Assembly: GCA_040390025.1 (NCBI GenBank)
Contig: JAZJZD010000017.1
Location: 22,149-86,148 of the forward strand
Origin: JAVHYG01 sp040390025
Lineage (GTDB): Bacteria > Pseudomonadota > Gammaproteobacteria > Diplorickettsiales > Diplorickettsiaceae
Reading direction: 5' to 3'
DNA length: 64,000 bases
The position numbers were made by a program, and so were the translations under genes. Position 1 is the first letter of the stretch; each line of letters begins with the position of its first letter. This document shows positions 35,650 to 45,056 of this stretch, piece by piece. The notes beneath the pieces are model-generated. The model ran no database searches. It saw only the letters and a program-made list of their open reading frames with translations, and had not been told where the DNA came from.

Positions 35650-35665
35650 TTAAGAAAAACTTAGC
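35650..35665 (-). promoter_or_regulatory. Weak PmrA-box-like repeat upstream of the kinase gene
   Basis: The plus strand reads TTAAGAAAAACTTAGC, with an 11-base period and one mismatch in the second unit. It is close to the divergent repeat at 35710. Confidence 0.3.
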
Positions 35666-35709
35666 TTGGTTTAGTTGTACGTAGAAAATTTAATATTTAA
35701 TTAATAAAG

Positions 35710-35729
35710 TTTAAGTATAGTTTAATCCT
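35710..35729 (+). promoter_or_regulatory. PmrA-box-like direct repeat upstream of 35768-36022
   Basis: TTTAAGTATAGTTTAATCCT holds TTAAG (35711) and TTAAT (35722) with an 11-base period, about 40 bases before the ATG. Confidence 0.45.
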
Positions 35730-35767
35730 TAAAATAATAATTTTTTATATTAGCTAGGAAATAGACT

Positions 35768-36022
35768 ATGCAAAAAAAAATGATAGTTGGAAAAAAAGAA
35801 ATAGAAGAATATGACAATCGCCATCGTGCGGTTTCTCAACAAGAACACCATCGTAATTTAGCTGCTCGTGAAGCGGCGTCTTGTTTTAATCGTTTTTTGG
35901 GGAAAAATAGGGCATATACAGAACTGTGGCAGAGGGAAAATACTGAAGAAACTGAAAAAATGCGTAAGGCTTGTGAAAATAAACAAGAGGATTTTTATCG
36001 TAATGGATTTGGAAAAAGCTAG
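35768..36022 (+). CDS. Small charged protein of unknown function
   Basis: The 84-residue product is strongly charged (Glu, Lys, Arg) and helical, with no membrane segment. A GGAAA-type ribosome site precedes the ATG, and a PmrA-like repeat lies upstream. No family is recognised. The 350-base region after it (36023-36373) holds no gene I can support, only the PmrA-like repeat of the next gene. Confidence 0.6.
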   Translation: MQKKMIVGKKEIEEYDNRHRAVSQQEHHRNLAAREAASCFNRFLGKNRAYTELWQRENTEETEKMRKACENKQEDFYRNGFGKS

Positions 36023-36293
36023 TGTGATAACTTAGGTGTTCGTTTTCCTAGTGTCGCAAATAATACATAGAGACGTTTGAGGGTTGGGCTGATTGCTTGA
36101 GATGCATCCACTACAAATGCTACATAAACCCTCGGTTAACTGGTTGGACGTTTTTTTCATCATTCAGCCAGTTATTTTCTTAAAATAAACTTAAAACCTA
36201 CCTTTAACGTTTCTCCCTAGGCATTAATACCCCATTTTTTTATATTTTAGACGAAAATATCGTGTATAGAGGGCTAACTTGTCTGCAGACCTT

Positions 36294-36313
36294 CTTAAGA
36301 CCCTCTTAATAAT
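36294..36313 (+). promoter_or_regulatory. PmrA-box-like direct repeat upstream of 36383-38098
   Basis: CTTAAGACCCTCTTAATAAT holds TTAAG (36295) and TTAAT (36306), an 11-base period, about 75 bases before the ATG. Confidence 0.5.
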
Positions 36314-36382
36314 CTACTGCTAGAGTCATGCCATTCAAAGAATAGATAACAAAAATAATATTTAATTTTAGGCGTGGCTATT

Positions 36383-38098
36383 ATGTTTATTAGAGAAGGC
36401 TTTAAGCAAGCGCAATATTTTCAAAATACTATTTTGATTACCTTTATAGCGAATCCAGTGTTAATTACAGAAGAAGCCTTTAAAGCAAGCTATGCGCTAA
36501 TGCTACTTTCTTTAGAAGTAGCTGAAAAAGAAAAACCAACTCTTATAAAAAGAGTATTTGATTCTTTAGATGATAATATCAAAAATACTTTAAGAAAATA
36601 TGGCGGGTTGCAAAAAATTATTGAAAAATACGGTAAAGATAAAAATTTTTGGCGTTCTATAATCTGCTTAGATGCTTTCCAAGAAGGAATTTGTGCGGGC
36701 CATGCCGCCGTTGATTTGGTTAAAAAACTTGAAAGGCAAAATGGTTGGATAGAAAAGGAAGATGATTTGTTGCGCATAATGCAATGGAATTTTTATCAAG
36801 AGCCAATATCCGATGAATTAATTCTGAGCTTAAAAACTGGGTTTAATAGTCTTGTATTTAGCTTCGATCTGCAGAGCAATTTAATTTCTGAAGAAGAAGT
36901 TAAGTTCTATCGCCAAAATAAAGACGTAAGTGAACCAGAGAATGATCGTTACATTGCTGAAATTGAAAGACTACGTTATTTTCATTTGAATCGTTTATTT
37001 TCCGGGTTAGGGTTCATTAGTAAAAATAGTTTAAATAAACTGTTAAATGATTTATTAATTTACAAACAACCTTTTGGGATATTGATAGGGGCAGAAAAGC
37101 ACGCCGTTAATATTGTAAAAACCGCAAATGGTTTTATTTCTGCAGATTCTGGTGGAGACGAATGTTTCATTGATATGAATGACAGAGATTTATCAGGATT
37201 AGTAGATTATATTTATTCTTGCTTTCTAGACTCGCATAAACAAAATACTTTACTCATGGTTAGTATCAAAGCTTACTCACTTGTGTCTGATAACGGTAAT
37301 ATATTTTTTGATATTAATGATTATTTTATTGCTAAGGATAAGCTGGGACAGAAAGCAAAAATAAAATTTTCAGAGCGAATACATTGTGAATTGGCTTATG
37401 ACCCACTTTCACTCATAACCCAGGTTGATAGATTAGCTAAACAGTATTCTGGACTTTTAAATGCGGCACTAATAGAAAATAAAGAATATATCGACATTTT
37501 TTCCATAAAGGTGGGGACGATATATATAAAAAACTTTTTTGAAAGATTATTTCTCACAAATCGAAGCCGTTATGGTGCTGAAAATCTAACGGGTTTGTAC
37601 GAAATTCAATTAGAAATTGCAGAGCAAGCACTATTAGAAAGCACAGAAGCTAAATTTCAGATTTTTTTAGCCGTGATGAAGCAATGGTCTAAAGAAGCCC
37701 CTAGCGCCTACGCGCTTTATTGCACAGCAGTGACAAATGCTATTGGGAGTATGGAGCAGGAGGCTAGCAATCGATTATTATCTTTAGTTGCGTTAATTCC
37801 AGGTAAAAAAGAGGTAACTCATTCTAAAAGACCCATTGATGAAGCTGCAAAAGGTGAGTCTCAGTTGAAAAAAAGTAAGTTGGAGAATACGATGGGCAAG
37901 GAAATTTTTTCTGTTCATGAGATGAGTCAAACGCCACCTCCGCCTATCGTACCTATCTTATCTTCAGATGGGAAATCCGTTGCGTCTTTTTCTTTTACCT
38001 TTTTTCAAGAGCCTGGATATACTCAAGCTCAAAAAAACCTTGAAAACAGTGAAAAAAACGAATATTCAAAAAACCTTCTCTCCAATTACAAGAATTGA
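36383..38098 (+). CDS. Putative YopT/C58-like cysteine protease, candidate effector
   Basis: No family match is certain, but three spaced motifs resemble the YopT/AvrPphB (peptidase C58) fold. There is a cysteine in EGICAGHA (C104), a histidine in EKHAVNIV (H240), and an aspartate 15 residues on in FISADSGGDE (D255). This is the Cys-His-Asp order and the short His-Asp spacing of that clan. The ~250-residue C-terminal half is helical, with a basic KRP/KKSK patch. The ATG at 36383 is preferred over a GTG at 36374 because of its distance from the AGG site. A PmrA-like repeat lies upstream. Confidence 0.7.
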   Translation: MFIREGFKQAQYFQNTILITFIANPVLITEEAFKASYALMLLSLEVAEKEKPTLIKRVFDSLDDNIKNTLRKYGGLQKIIEKYGKDKNFWRSIICLDAFQEGICAGHAAVDLVKKLERQNGWIEKEDDLLRIMQWNFYQEPISDELILSLKTGFNSLVFSFDLQSNLISEEEVKFYRQNKDVSEPENDRYIAEIERLRYFHLNRLFSGLGFISKNSLNKLLNDLLIYKQPFGILIGAEKHAVNIVKTANGFISADSGGDECFIDMNDRDLSGLVDYIYSCFLDSHKQNTLLMVSIKAYSLVSDNGNIFFDINDYFIAKDKLGQKAKIKFSERIHCELAYDPLSLITQVDRLAKQYSGLLNAALIENKEYIDIFSIKVGTIYIKNFFERLFLTNRSRYGAENLTGLYEIQLEIAEQALLESTEAKFQIFLAVMKQWSKEAPSAYALYCTAVTNAIGSMEQEASNRLLSLVALIPGKKEVTHSKRPIDEAAKGESQLKKSKLENTMGKEIFSVHEMSQTPPPPIVPILSSDGKSVASFSFTFFQEPGYTQAQKNLENSEKNEYSKNLLSNYKN

Positions 38099-38344
38099 TT
38101 CAACACATCTAACACTCATTTCACCGCATTTATTTTAAATGCTTTAAATTTTTTAACGTATTTTCGCGAGATAATTTACATTACGCTTAGTAATTTAAAT
38201 TTATTTCGATTTTTTCCCTGAAAAATAGTAGTCATATAATATTTTTTTAAGCTAAGTACTGTATTTTCCCTCAAGTAATTACAAACAACGTAAAAAAATT
38301 TTTTAACTGCCTTAAAACAAGGCTTTAAAATACTTGGAGAAAAT

Positions 38345-39358
38345 ATGCGTCTTTCAGAAAGAGTGTATGACACATTTGTTAGTCATGCTAAAAACCCATT
38401 ATTTGAGTTCTTTTCTTCATCTTATCCCATAACTCGTTCTGATGAAGTTAGGCCAACCTTTAATGAAGATTTAGAAAATGCAATTAAAGCTGAGTTGGCT
38501 CACTATCCATCCTTAGGTAGCAAAATTGTAACGTATGCGCAAGTATATCCATGGGTAATGCATCTTGGTAATAGATTGGAACTTGCCACACAAGCGGGTG
38601 ATCTTATTGGTTTGTCATTACAAGATCATGCGTTTTGGTATACAGCGGAATTTAGTATTATAGGATCGCAGCGTGGCGCAGTCGGTTCTTATTCAGGGTG
38701 GTCAGCACAAGATATCTTTGATACATGGGCGCTTTCAAATGTATCGTTGGTGATTATCGATCAAATGGTTCTTGATAAGCTGATAAAAAGTCAGCTTAAA
38801 TGGCCTGATACCGTCAAAAAAATCATCCTTATGAGTGATGCCGCGGTTGATTTGTCTCCGTACGCTGTTTTATTAAGTAAAATTAAATTGGAATCCATTG
38901 TAATCGATTATTTTTCTTCACCACAGGTGGATTTAAGAACAGGGCGTAATCAATTCCGTGAAGAAATGTTCTCTAATCAATTTGATGAGAATAATACGGC
39001 ACTTGTTATCTTTACGAGTGGTACCTCTGGAGGCAAACCTAAAGGAATTGCTTATTCTCACAAAAGGTGGAGTGAAGGCAAACCTAATTTTCGTAATATG
39101 GATCCAATGATATCCGTTCACGAACCTTCTTGGTCAACAGGTAAGCATACCATGTGGACATCCTTTTTAAGTGGGGGAAAAATTTCTTTTATTCCAAAGC
39201 AATCCCATTTATTTGAAATTAATCGTTTAGTTCACCCTGAGCGTGCAGTCTTTGTTCCTTTCCAAGCTAGGGAACTTTACTCAATGTATCTTGATTTTTT
39301 TGAGAAGGAACAAAATAGATTGGCTAGGTATAGCAATAAATGTTCCTTCACTAGGTGA
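38345..39358 (+). CDS. N-terminal part of an adenylate-forming (ANL) enzyme, split gene
   Basis: The 337-residue product is the first part of an adenylation domain. It has the AMP/phosphate loop IFTSGTSGGKPKGIAYSH (core A3, ~residue 220) and then PFQARELYSMYL, but stops before cores A4-A10. These lie in the next ORF, which starts inside this stop codon (GTGA overlap, other frame). On its own it cannot form a complete active site. Either a frameshift has broken one gene, or the two halves are made separately by coupled translation. Intergenic 38099-38344 is AT-rich with no gene. Confidence 0.8.
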   Translation: MRLSERVYDTFVSHAKNPLFEFFSSSYPITRSDEVRPTFNEDLENAIKAELAHYPSLGSKIVTYAQVYPWVMHLGNRLELATQAGDLIGLSLQDHAFWYTAEFSIIGSQRGAVGSYSGWSAQDIFDTWALSNVSLVIIDQMVLDKLIKSQLKWPDTVKKIILMSDAAVDLSPYAVLLSKIKLESIVIDYFSSPQVDLRTGRNQFREEMFSNQFDENNTALVIFTSGTSGGKPKGIAYSHKRWSEGKPNFRNMDPMISVHEPSWSTGKHTMWTSFLSGGKISFIPKQSHLFEINRLVHPERAVFVPFQARELYSMYLDFFEKEQNRLARYSNKCSFTR

Positions 39359-41952
39359 CAATTCAGTCACTGATTTATTATGTACATGAATATCTTTTGG
39401 GAGGAAATGTTCAACAGATTACCGTAGGTGGTGCTGCGGTTAGTACTGAGATTTTAACTTTTTTAAAAAAACTCCCCTGTAACATTGCTGAAAGCTATGG
39501 GCAAACGGAGTCAAGAGGGTTATTGCGTAATGGGTATCCTCAGAGAGGTATGCAGCTTAAGTTAGTGTCATTGCCAGAAATGGGATATAGCGTCGATGAT
39601 CGTCCTTACCCTCGCGGACAAATTGCTGTCAAGTCTTCTCAGACAACACCTGCAAGCGACTGGATTTGTGATGAATCTGAGCGTCGCGTCATTCAGCAAC
39701 GCTACATGAATGATGGGTTCCTATTAACGGGAGATATAGCCGAACAACGACCAGATGGTACCTATGTGATCGTTGATCGAGTTTCTTCTCTACAAAAACT
39801 AGATAATGGAAAATATATTTCGCCGGAACGGATTGAAAATGTCATATCTCCCCAATCCATACTGCTTGAGTTTGGACCCTCTCCAAGTGCATGTTTTGTT
39901 ACACTGAATGCATCACGCTCTGCAACGATAGTCATGTTTCGATTTGAGAAACCCATTGCAGAAAAGCAGCGTATTAATTTGGAGAAAGAGCTGTTTTCAA
40001 AAGTGAAATCTGTTTGTCGTATAAACGGTATTTCTGAGAGTGAAATACCAGTGAAGCTAATTATTGATGATATTGATGATGGGGGATGGTCATTAGAAAA
40101 TGGAATTCTGAATAGAAGTCTGAAATTAATTCGACACGTGCTTCATAGCCGATTGGAGAACATTGTAACAAAACAATCAAACAATAATGCAGCTGTTAAC
40201 TCGATAGCTTCGCTAGATTATCCTAAAACACCTGTGGAACTTGCTTCATGGTTATTGCGTAAGTTAAAGCCGGAAGGCAATTCATTTAATGAGCGTATGC
40301 TCACATCTTCATTGACGCACATAGGATTTGATTCTATGCAATTAGCACAAATGGGGGCACTGCTTCCTGAGTTGCTTAATGAGCTTCATACGATGGGGTG
40401 TATGAATATTAAAAAGCTGCACAATAAACATTTTGCAACACCGCTTTTAATGCAACACTCTATGCTAAGTCTTGCTCAAGCGCTATGGAATGAGAATCCA
40501 GAAGAATCGCTAGGTAAAGAGCCTAAAGAAGAAGAGACTTCTTTATTGGAGAGGCTTGCTGAAATCGAAAAAAATAGCATGCATCAGCTTCAACAGCTAA
40601 AAACAATGACTCGTTTAGAGCCGTCTAAAATGAAGCATAAACCACATAATACAAGCTCAACAACTAAAATGCGTGTGTTAGTTACTGGAGGTGCTGGATT
40701 TTTAGGTGCGCATATTGTAAGAGATCTTCTCAATGCTTCCTGGGTATCCGAGGTAATTTGTTTAGTGCGTGGTTTAGAAAATGAAGATGCTGCTTCTCGT
40801 GTTCGGCGTATCGTACTGACTGGACATGAATCACTGGGTCGGGTTTACTCAAAAAAAGTCACAGTTATTAATGGTGATTTGAGCAGCGATAAATTTGGTC
40901 TTCCGGATAGTAACTATGAAAAATTAGTCCATGATGGAAATAATAATCCAGCAATAGATTTAATTATCCATGCGGCAGCCATGGTGAAAAGTTGGAAATT
41001 AGAAGAAGGTTTAGACGTATTAACTGAGCCTAATGTAAAAGGAACGATGCGTATAGCACAACTCGCCTTTGAAGTAAGCCAATATCGTGTTAATCAACAA
41101 CTGACTCCCGTAGTCTATGTATCGACAAACTCGGTGAGTTGCAATGAAGTGTGTAGCCAAGACAATAGGCGTATTGCTCAGCAAAAGGGCTGGTTTAGTT
41201 TGTTTCAAAACGAAGATAGAATAAAGCGGAACTTGAATGCGTATGCGGCTACAAAATTGATGGCGGAACAGATATTGAGAGAATCCGGACTTCCACTTAC
41301 CATTGTGCGTGCGCCTCTGTTGACCTGGAATACAAAAACGGGCTATGGGAATAATGACGATTGGTTAAATCGTTTGGTAGATGCTTGTATTAGCACTAAA
41401 ATGATCCCTCAATTTGATCCTATCGTTTCTGCTAACTCAATGCCAGTGAATCAGTCTTCGGCGTTGATTGTAAAAAATGCTCGATACTTAATAAAGAATG
41501 CTGGAAATAATCCGTTTTCAATTGAATATCCTTATCAAGGTATTCCTGGACTCCAGCTGCGTAGTATTTTTGAAAAATTGGAAAAACAAGCATGTGCAAA
41601 TGGAGTAAATATGAAGACAATGTCTGTAGAGGATTGGTCTCGTGAAATGGAAAGCATTTCTCAGACACATCCAACCAGATTTACCCCTTTGCTTGCTACG
41701 CTTTCTAGCATCGTGAATAGACGCAGTGAAACGCACAAGGTGAGTAAGATGGAAGGAGTAGAGTTGTGGTTGAAAGAGTTGCTTTCGGCTCACACCGCAA
41801 TGTCTTCGAACGTTACTAGTCCTTTAAAAGGTTTACAAAAATTTCGTATAGGGTTTTTTCAATCTAGGCTACCTAGGGAAGCTCATGTTATTCCGTCGCT
41901 CACTGAAGCAACAGGTCAGGAAAATTTGAACACAAGGATCGGTAGGCGGTAA
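39355..41952 (+). CDS. C-terminal adenylation, carrier and thioester-reductase part of a carboxylic acid reductase-like enzyme
   Basis: The product continues the adenylation domain with cores VGGAAVS, AESYGQTES (A5), LTGDIAEQRPDGTYVIVDR (A7) and KLDNGKYISPERIENV. A carrier domain follows with the phosphopantetheine serine in HIGFDSMQL (S327). Last comes an NAD(P)-binding reductase with VTGGAGFLGAHIV (~440) and a YAATK catalytic pair. Together with 38345-39358 this gives ~1200 residues in A-T-R order, as in carboxylic acid reductases and reductase-ended NRPS-like enzymes. It would turn an acid into an aldehyde; the substrate is unknown. The GTG start overlaps the previous stop. Confidence 0.85.
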   Translation: MTIQSLIYYVHEYLLGGNVQQITVGGAAVSTEILTFLKKLPCNIAESYGQTESRGLLRNGYPQRGMQLKLVSLPEMGYSVDDRPYPRGQIAVKSSQTTPASDWICDESERRVIQQRYMNDGFLLTGDIAEQRPDGTYVIVDRVSSLQKLDNGKYISPERIENVISPQSILLEFGPSPSACFVTLNASRSATIVMFRFEKPIAEKQRINLEKELFSKVKSVCRINGISESEIPVKLIIDDIDDGGWSLENGILNRSLKLIRHVLHSRLENIVTKQSNNNAAVNSIASLDYPKTPVELASWLLRKLKPEGNSFNERMLTSSLTHIGFDSMQLAQMGALLPELLNELHTMGCMNIKKLHNKHFATPLLMQHSMLSLAQALWNENPEESLGKEPKEEETSLLERLAEIEKNSMHQLQQLKTMTRLEPSKMKHKPHNTSSTTKMRVLVTGGAGFLGAHIVRDLLNASWVSEVICLVRGLENEDAASRVRRIVLTGHESLGRVYSKKVTVINGDLSSDKFGLPDSNYEKLVHDGNNNPAIDLIIHAAAMVKSWKLEEGLDVLTEPNVKGTMRIAQLAFEVSQYRVNQQLTPVVYVSTNSVSCNEVCSQDNRRIAQQKGWFSLFQNEDRIKRNLNAYAATKLMAEQILRESGLPLTIVRAPLLTWNTKTGYGNNDDWLNRLVDACISTKMIPQFDPIVSANSMPVNQSSALIVKNARYLIKNAGNNPFSIEYPYQGIPGLQLRSIFEKLEKQACANGVNMKTMSVEDWSREMESISQTHPTRFTPLLATLSSIVNRRSETHKVSKMEGVELWLKELLSAHTAMSSNVTSPLKGLQKFRIGFFQSRLPREAHVIPSLTEATGQENLNTRIGRR

Positions 41953-42047
41953 TTTAATTAATCATCTCTTTAGCAAGTTAATTTTAGCCACGGATGGTAA
42001 AATTAATTACGAGGTAGTGCGTCATCGTACCATCAGATAGTTAAATG

Positions 42048-42067
42048 GTTAATAATCTCTTAATATT
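42048..42067 (+). promoter_or_regulatory. PmrA-box-like direct repeat upstream of the ankyrin gene
   Basis: GTTAATAATCTCTTAATATT has two TTAAT units with an 11-base period and the ATATT-type ending of the known box. It is the closest match in the window, 44 bases before the ATG. Confidence 0.6.
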
Positions 42068-42110
42068 TTCCTATTACTATTTATCAAGTAAATAGTAATA
42101 GAGAAAAAAT

Positions 42111-42629
42111 ATGAAAAATAAAAAAATAGAAAAACCAATCAATTTAACTCGTCCAAAAACACTAAGAGCAGCTATTAAAAAGAAAGATATTTTAGTCATA
42201 GAAACATCTTTAAAAAATAATGTAGATCCAAATAAAAAGCAAGGTAGAGCAGGAAATACAGCATTACATGTTGCTGTTAATCATAGTTACTATGAAATAG
42301 TGGAATTACTTTTGAAGTATTCTGCGGATATAAATGTTACTGATCATAATGGTTTTACTTCTTTGCATATTGCGGCTAAAAATAATGATGAGCAAATGAT
42401 AGAAATTCTTTTAAAAAATAACGCTAATATTCTTATCAAAGATAATTCGGGTAACACCGCTGGGCAAATCGCTGCAAAAGCAGGTTACTATTCAGTAGCC
42501 AAACTTCTTCATCCTGTTTCTCAGCCTGCAATAAGTAAAAATCATTTTTCTTTCTTTGAGCACCATAAACCAGAAGAATTAGTGGTAAATTTAGATCCAT
42601 CTTATGTTTATAAGGTTAAATCTGTTTAA
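42111..42629 (+). CDS. Ankyrin repeat protein
   Basis: The 172-residue product has about three ankyrin units: NTALHVAVNHSYYEIVELLL, FTSLHIAAKNNDEQMIEIL and NTAGQIAAKAGYYSVAKLL. A weaker one precedes them. There is no enzyme domain, so a protein-binding role is likely. Ankyrin proteins of this size are common type IV effectors in Legionella and Coxiella; secretion here is inferred from the PmrA-like box. Confidence 0.85.
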   Translation: MKNKKIEKPINLTRPKTLRAAIKKKDILVIETSLKNNVDPNKKQGRAGNTALHVAVNHSYYEIVELLLKYSADINVTDHNGFTSLHIAAKNNDEQMIEILLKNNANILIKDNSGNTAGQIAAKAGYYSVAKLLHPVSQPAISKNHFSFFEHHKPEELVVNLDPSYVYKVKSV

Positions 42630-42658
42630 AACATGCTTTAGCCACTTATTTAGCAAGA

Positions 42659-42805
42659 TTAATAGCGTTGTTGTTTTTTATCGGCGAGATTATTTTCATA
42701 CTCTTTGCCGATTCCATTCCAAGCCTTGTCCCGCTTATCCCGATAAAACCCATGTATTCCGCAATTTCTCAATGAGATTTTTCTGTGTCTTTCAAAAAAG
42801 TACAT
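42659..42805 (-). CDS. Possible small ORF in the gap after the ankyrin gene
   Basis: A 48-codon frame on the minus strand starts with ATG and ends in TAA. Its product is hydrophilic and well-formed (YRDKRDKAWNGIGKEYENN), unlike a random AT-rich frame. It may be the end of a decayed gene. No family is assigned, although the W/Y/charged pattern faintly resembles MADF-type domains. Confidence 0.3.
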   Translation of the reverse strand: MYFFERHRKISLRNCGIHGFYRDKRDKAWNGIGKEYENNLADKKQQRY

Positions 42806-42922
42806 AAAAGTCTAATCTTTCTTATTTTTAACGATCTTTTCTGAAAATTTATGTTTATTACTCATTTTTCCATAGAAAAACTAGCCTAATTACTTTGTAC
42901 TGTTAAATTTATCTAACATTTA

Positions 42923-42942
42923 CTTAACATTAGTTTAATTTA
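42923..42942 (+). promoter_or_regulatory. PmrA-box-like direct repeat upstream of 43008-44474
   Basis: CTTAACATTAGTTTAATTTA holds TTAAC (42924) and TTAAT (42935), an 11-base period, about 66 bases before the ATG. A third TTAAC follows at 42945. Confidence 0.45.
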
Positions 42943-43007
42943 TTTTAACTATCATATATGTGAATTTATATTTAAAAAATTAATACTATAAAAATAAGGT
43001 AAAAAAA

Positions 43008-44474
43008 ATGCCGGTTCTTCAATCTGAGAAAAATACACAGAAGTCTAAAGATATCTATCCATTTATTATTGATTGTAGCTTAGATAAAAAAGGAAAAATG
43101 TTGGTCTATGAAATACAACCCCTTGTTTATTCGGGGTTAGGAAGGGAAGATTCAAATATTGCAGCTGCTTTCGAAAAAGCCTTTCCAGAAATATCTTTTG
43201 AATTAAATTATAAGAATATTAGATACCTTTCTAAAAAGAAAGCTAGTAAGAATATGCTTATTTCGGATAAACATTCCAATACTTTAAGGGATACAAGTAG
43301 CTACGACTATATACACACAGCTCCAAATTTTATACTGAATCAATTATGTAATAAAGTATACCAAAGACTTTATTTACCTTCTGAAGTTTCTCCAGAACAT
43401 ACACTATTCGATTTGTCTTTAGATAGAACTCAAGAAATAAAGCGAGTAGTACGTTATTTCAAAGAAAAAAATATAACTAAAATAGTTTTAAAGCATCCCG
43501 ATGCATTTATGGGCAATGGCAATGTGTTTATTGATTCTCCCCAAGATGGAGAGGCGCTAAGAAAGGGAGTAGAAAAATTAGGCCGGAAGGTATGTGATAC
43601 TACTTCTGTGTTTCCATCCCACCTGCTGGTAGAGAGTCAAAATGCCTTCCCAAGGATTAGCAGGAAAACGGGAGAAGAAAAGCCTGGTTTTACCGCCTAT
43701 CGAATTGTAGGAATAGCGGACGAGAATGGAATTCTAGGCTATTTCATTGCAACAAAATCGATTTCACCTGGCGTTAATTCGCATGAAAGAACAGTTTTAA
43801 AAGCTTATTTTGACGGAGGAGAAAAAAGGGCTGGATCGTTTACTCAGCACTGTGGACTTAAAGATAAATACTCTAATATTGGCAGTGACAGAATTCTAAT
43901 AGATTTAGATATTCTAGAAAAAACTTTTAAAGCGGCTTATAGTCTTTACCATGATTTAAGTGTTTTATCTGCTGATAACTTTACAAGTCATATTCATTCT
44001 TTAGTCCGTAATAAAAAAGCAGATGAGGAAATAAAAGCCGCCCAAGCGATAGAGAATAAAGGGCAGGCGATCTCTAAGTCTTTTCTTTCTGTGCTTAGGA
44101 TGCTAAATCCAAATGGCGAAGTAACCGTAAAAACGCGGGTTAAAGGAGGTCAGCTCGATATTTATGTTGCAGCACGTCAACCACGATTACCTCTAGAAAT
44201 TTCTTCATTTTTAGATAAAATTATTCCAAAAGGTGGTAAAAGCGCTTATTTATCTCGTTACGGCTCAGCTTTATTTTCTGCTTTAGATAACATCACTCCA
44301 AAAGGCGTTAACAGCGCTTATTTATCTCGTTATGGCTCGGCTTTATTTTCTGCAACGCGCCATGTAAATATTAACCTACTTGATATAGCGAGTTGCCAAG
44401 CCGTTGTAAAAGGGCTTGAAGAAGCAGCTACGACGCTTGCAGAAAAACAAGAAATTGCTCAACCGCGCCTCTAA
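43008..44474 (+). CDS. Unknown protein with possible ATP-grasp features, candidate effector
   Basis: The 488-residue product is not confidently placed. Residues ~160-190 (KIVLKHPDAFMGNGNVFI) and then HLLVESQ, FTAYRIVG and IGYF-like strands resemble the nucleotide-binding part of ATP-grasp ligases, but the later metal-binding residues are not clear. Near the C-terminus, two 24-residue tandem units (core SAYLSRYGSALFSA) are nearly identical. There is no signal peptide or membrane helix. A PmrA-like repeat lies upstream. Confidence 0.65.
   Translation: MPVLQSEKNTQKSKDIYPFIIDCSLDKKGKMLVYEIQPLVYSGLGREDSNIAAAFEKAFPEISFELNYKNIRYLSKKKASKNMLISDKHSNTLRDTSSYDYIHTAPNFILNQLCNKVYQRLYLPSEVSPEHTLFDLSLDRTQEIKRVVRYFKEKNITKIVLKHPDAFMGNGNVFIDSPQDGEALRKGVEKLGRKVCDTTSVFPSHLLVESQNAFPRISRKTGEEKPGFTAYRIVGIADENGILGYFIATKSISPGVNSHERTVLKAYFDGGEKRAGSFTQHCGLKDKYSNIGSDRILIDLDILEKTFKAAYSLYHDLSVLSADNFTSHIHSLVRNKKADEEIKAAQAIENKGQAISKSFLSVLRMLNPNGEVTVKTRVKGGQLDIYVAARQPRLPLEISSFLDKIIPKGGKSAYLSRYGSALFSALDNITPKGVNSAYLSRYGSALFSATRHVNINLLDIASCQAVVKGLEEAATTLAEKQEIAQPRL
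44211..44354. repeat. In-gene 72-bp tandem duplication
   Basis: Units 44211-44282 and 44283-44354 are close copies, each encoding 24 residues. The near-identity at the DNA level points to a recent duplication that keeps the frame. Confidence 0.85.
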
Positions 44475-44496
44475 TGAAATACGAAGGATTATTAAA

Positions 44497-44523
44497 GTCA
44501 GTGTCTTTTAAAAAGGCACTGAA
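44497..44523 (+). terminator. Hairpin after 43008-44474
   Basis: TCAGTGTCTTTT pairs with AAAGGCACTGA with one mismatch, ~25 bases after the stop. No T run. The rest of 44524-45056 is AT-rich and shows no gene. Confidence 0.35.
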
Positions 44524-45056
44524 ATCACGAAGCATTGTTCCATGCTCGTATTATTTTATTTTCCCAGCACTAGTGCCTCTGCAATTGGCTTAAAACGCCG
44601 CTTTCCTCATTATTCGTTTTTATTTTGAGGTAGATATTTAGAGATGTGACCGTTAATAATCCCGAATGTATTAATATTCTGTTTTATTTTATTTTATTTG
44701 CATTTCCCTAGAAATATTTTTATCTATATAGTATATTTTATACTTATCCAAGTTTAACTGGGTTTAATGTTTTAGTGTATATTTTTTACTTAATTGATTT
44801 TAAAATACAAAAATAAAGGTGGGGTATAAATGTGAAGTGGAAAAATACTGAAAAAAATGTTTGTATGAAAGCAAAAAGAAATGAAATAACAATTTAAAAT
44901 TTAAAATCGACTGTTTAAAGTAATACTAAGAAATTGCGAAAATAACATAGAAACACAAATACAAAAGTATATTTAGATTTGTTGATAAGTATTCCATCGG
45001 TATCGCATTAATCCAGAACTTTATAAGTATAATTACATTTATAAAAAGAGAATTTT

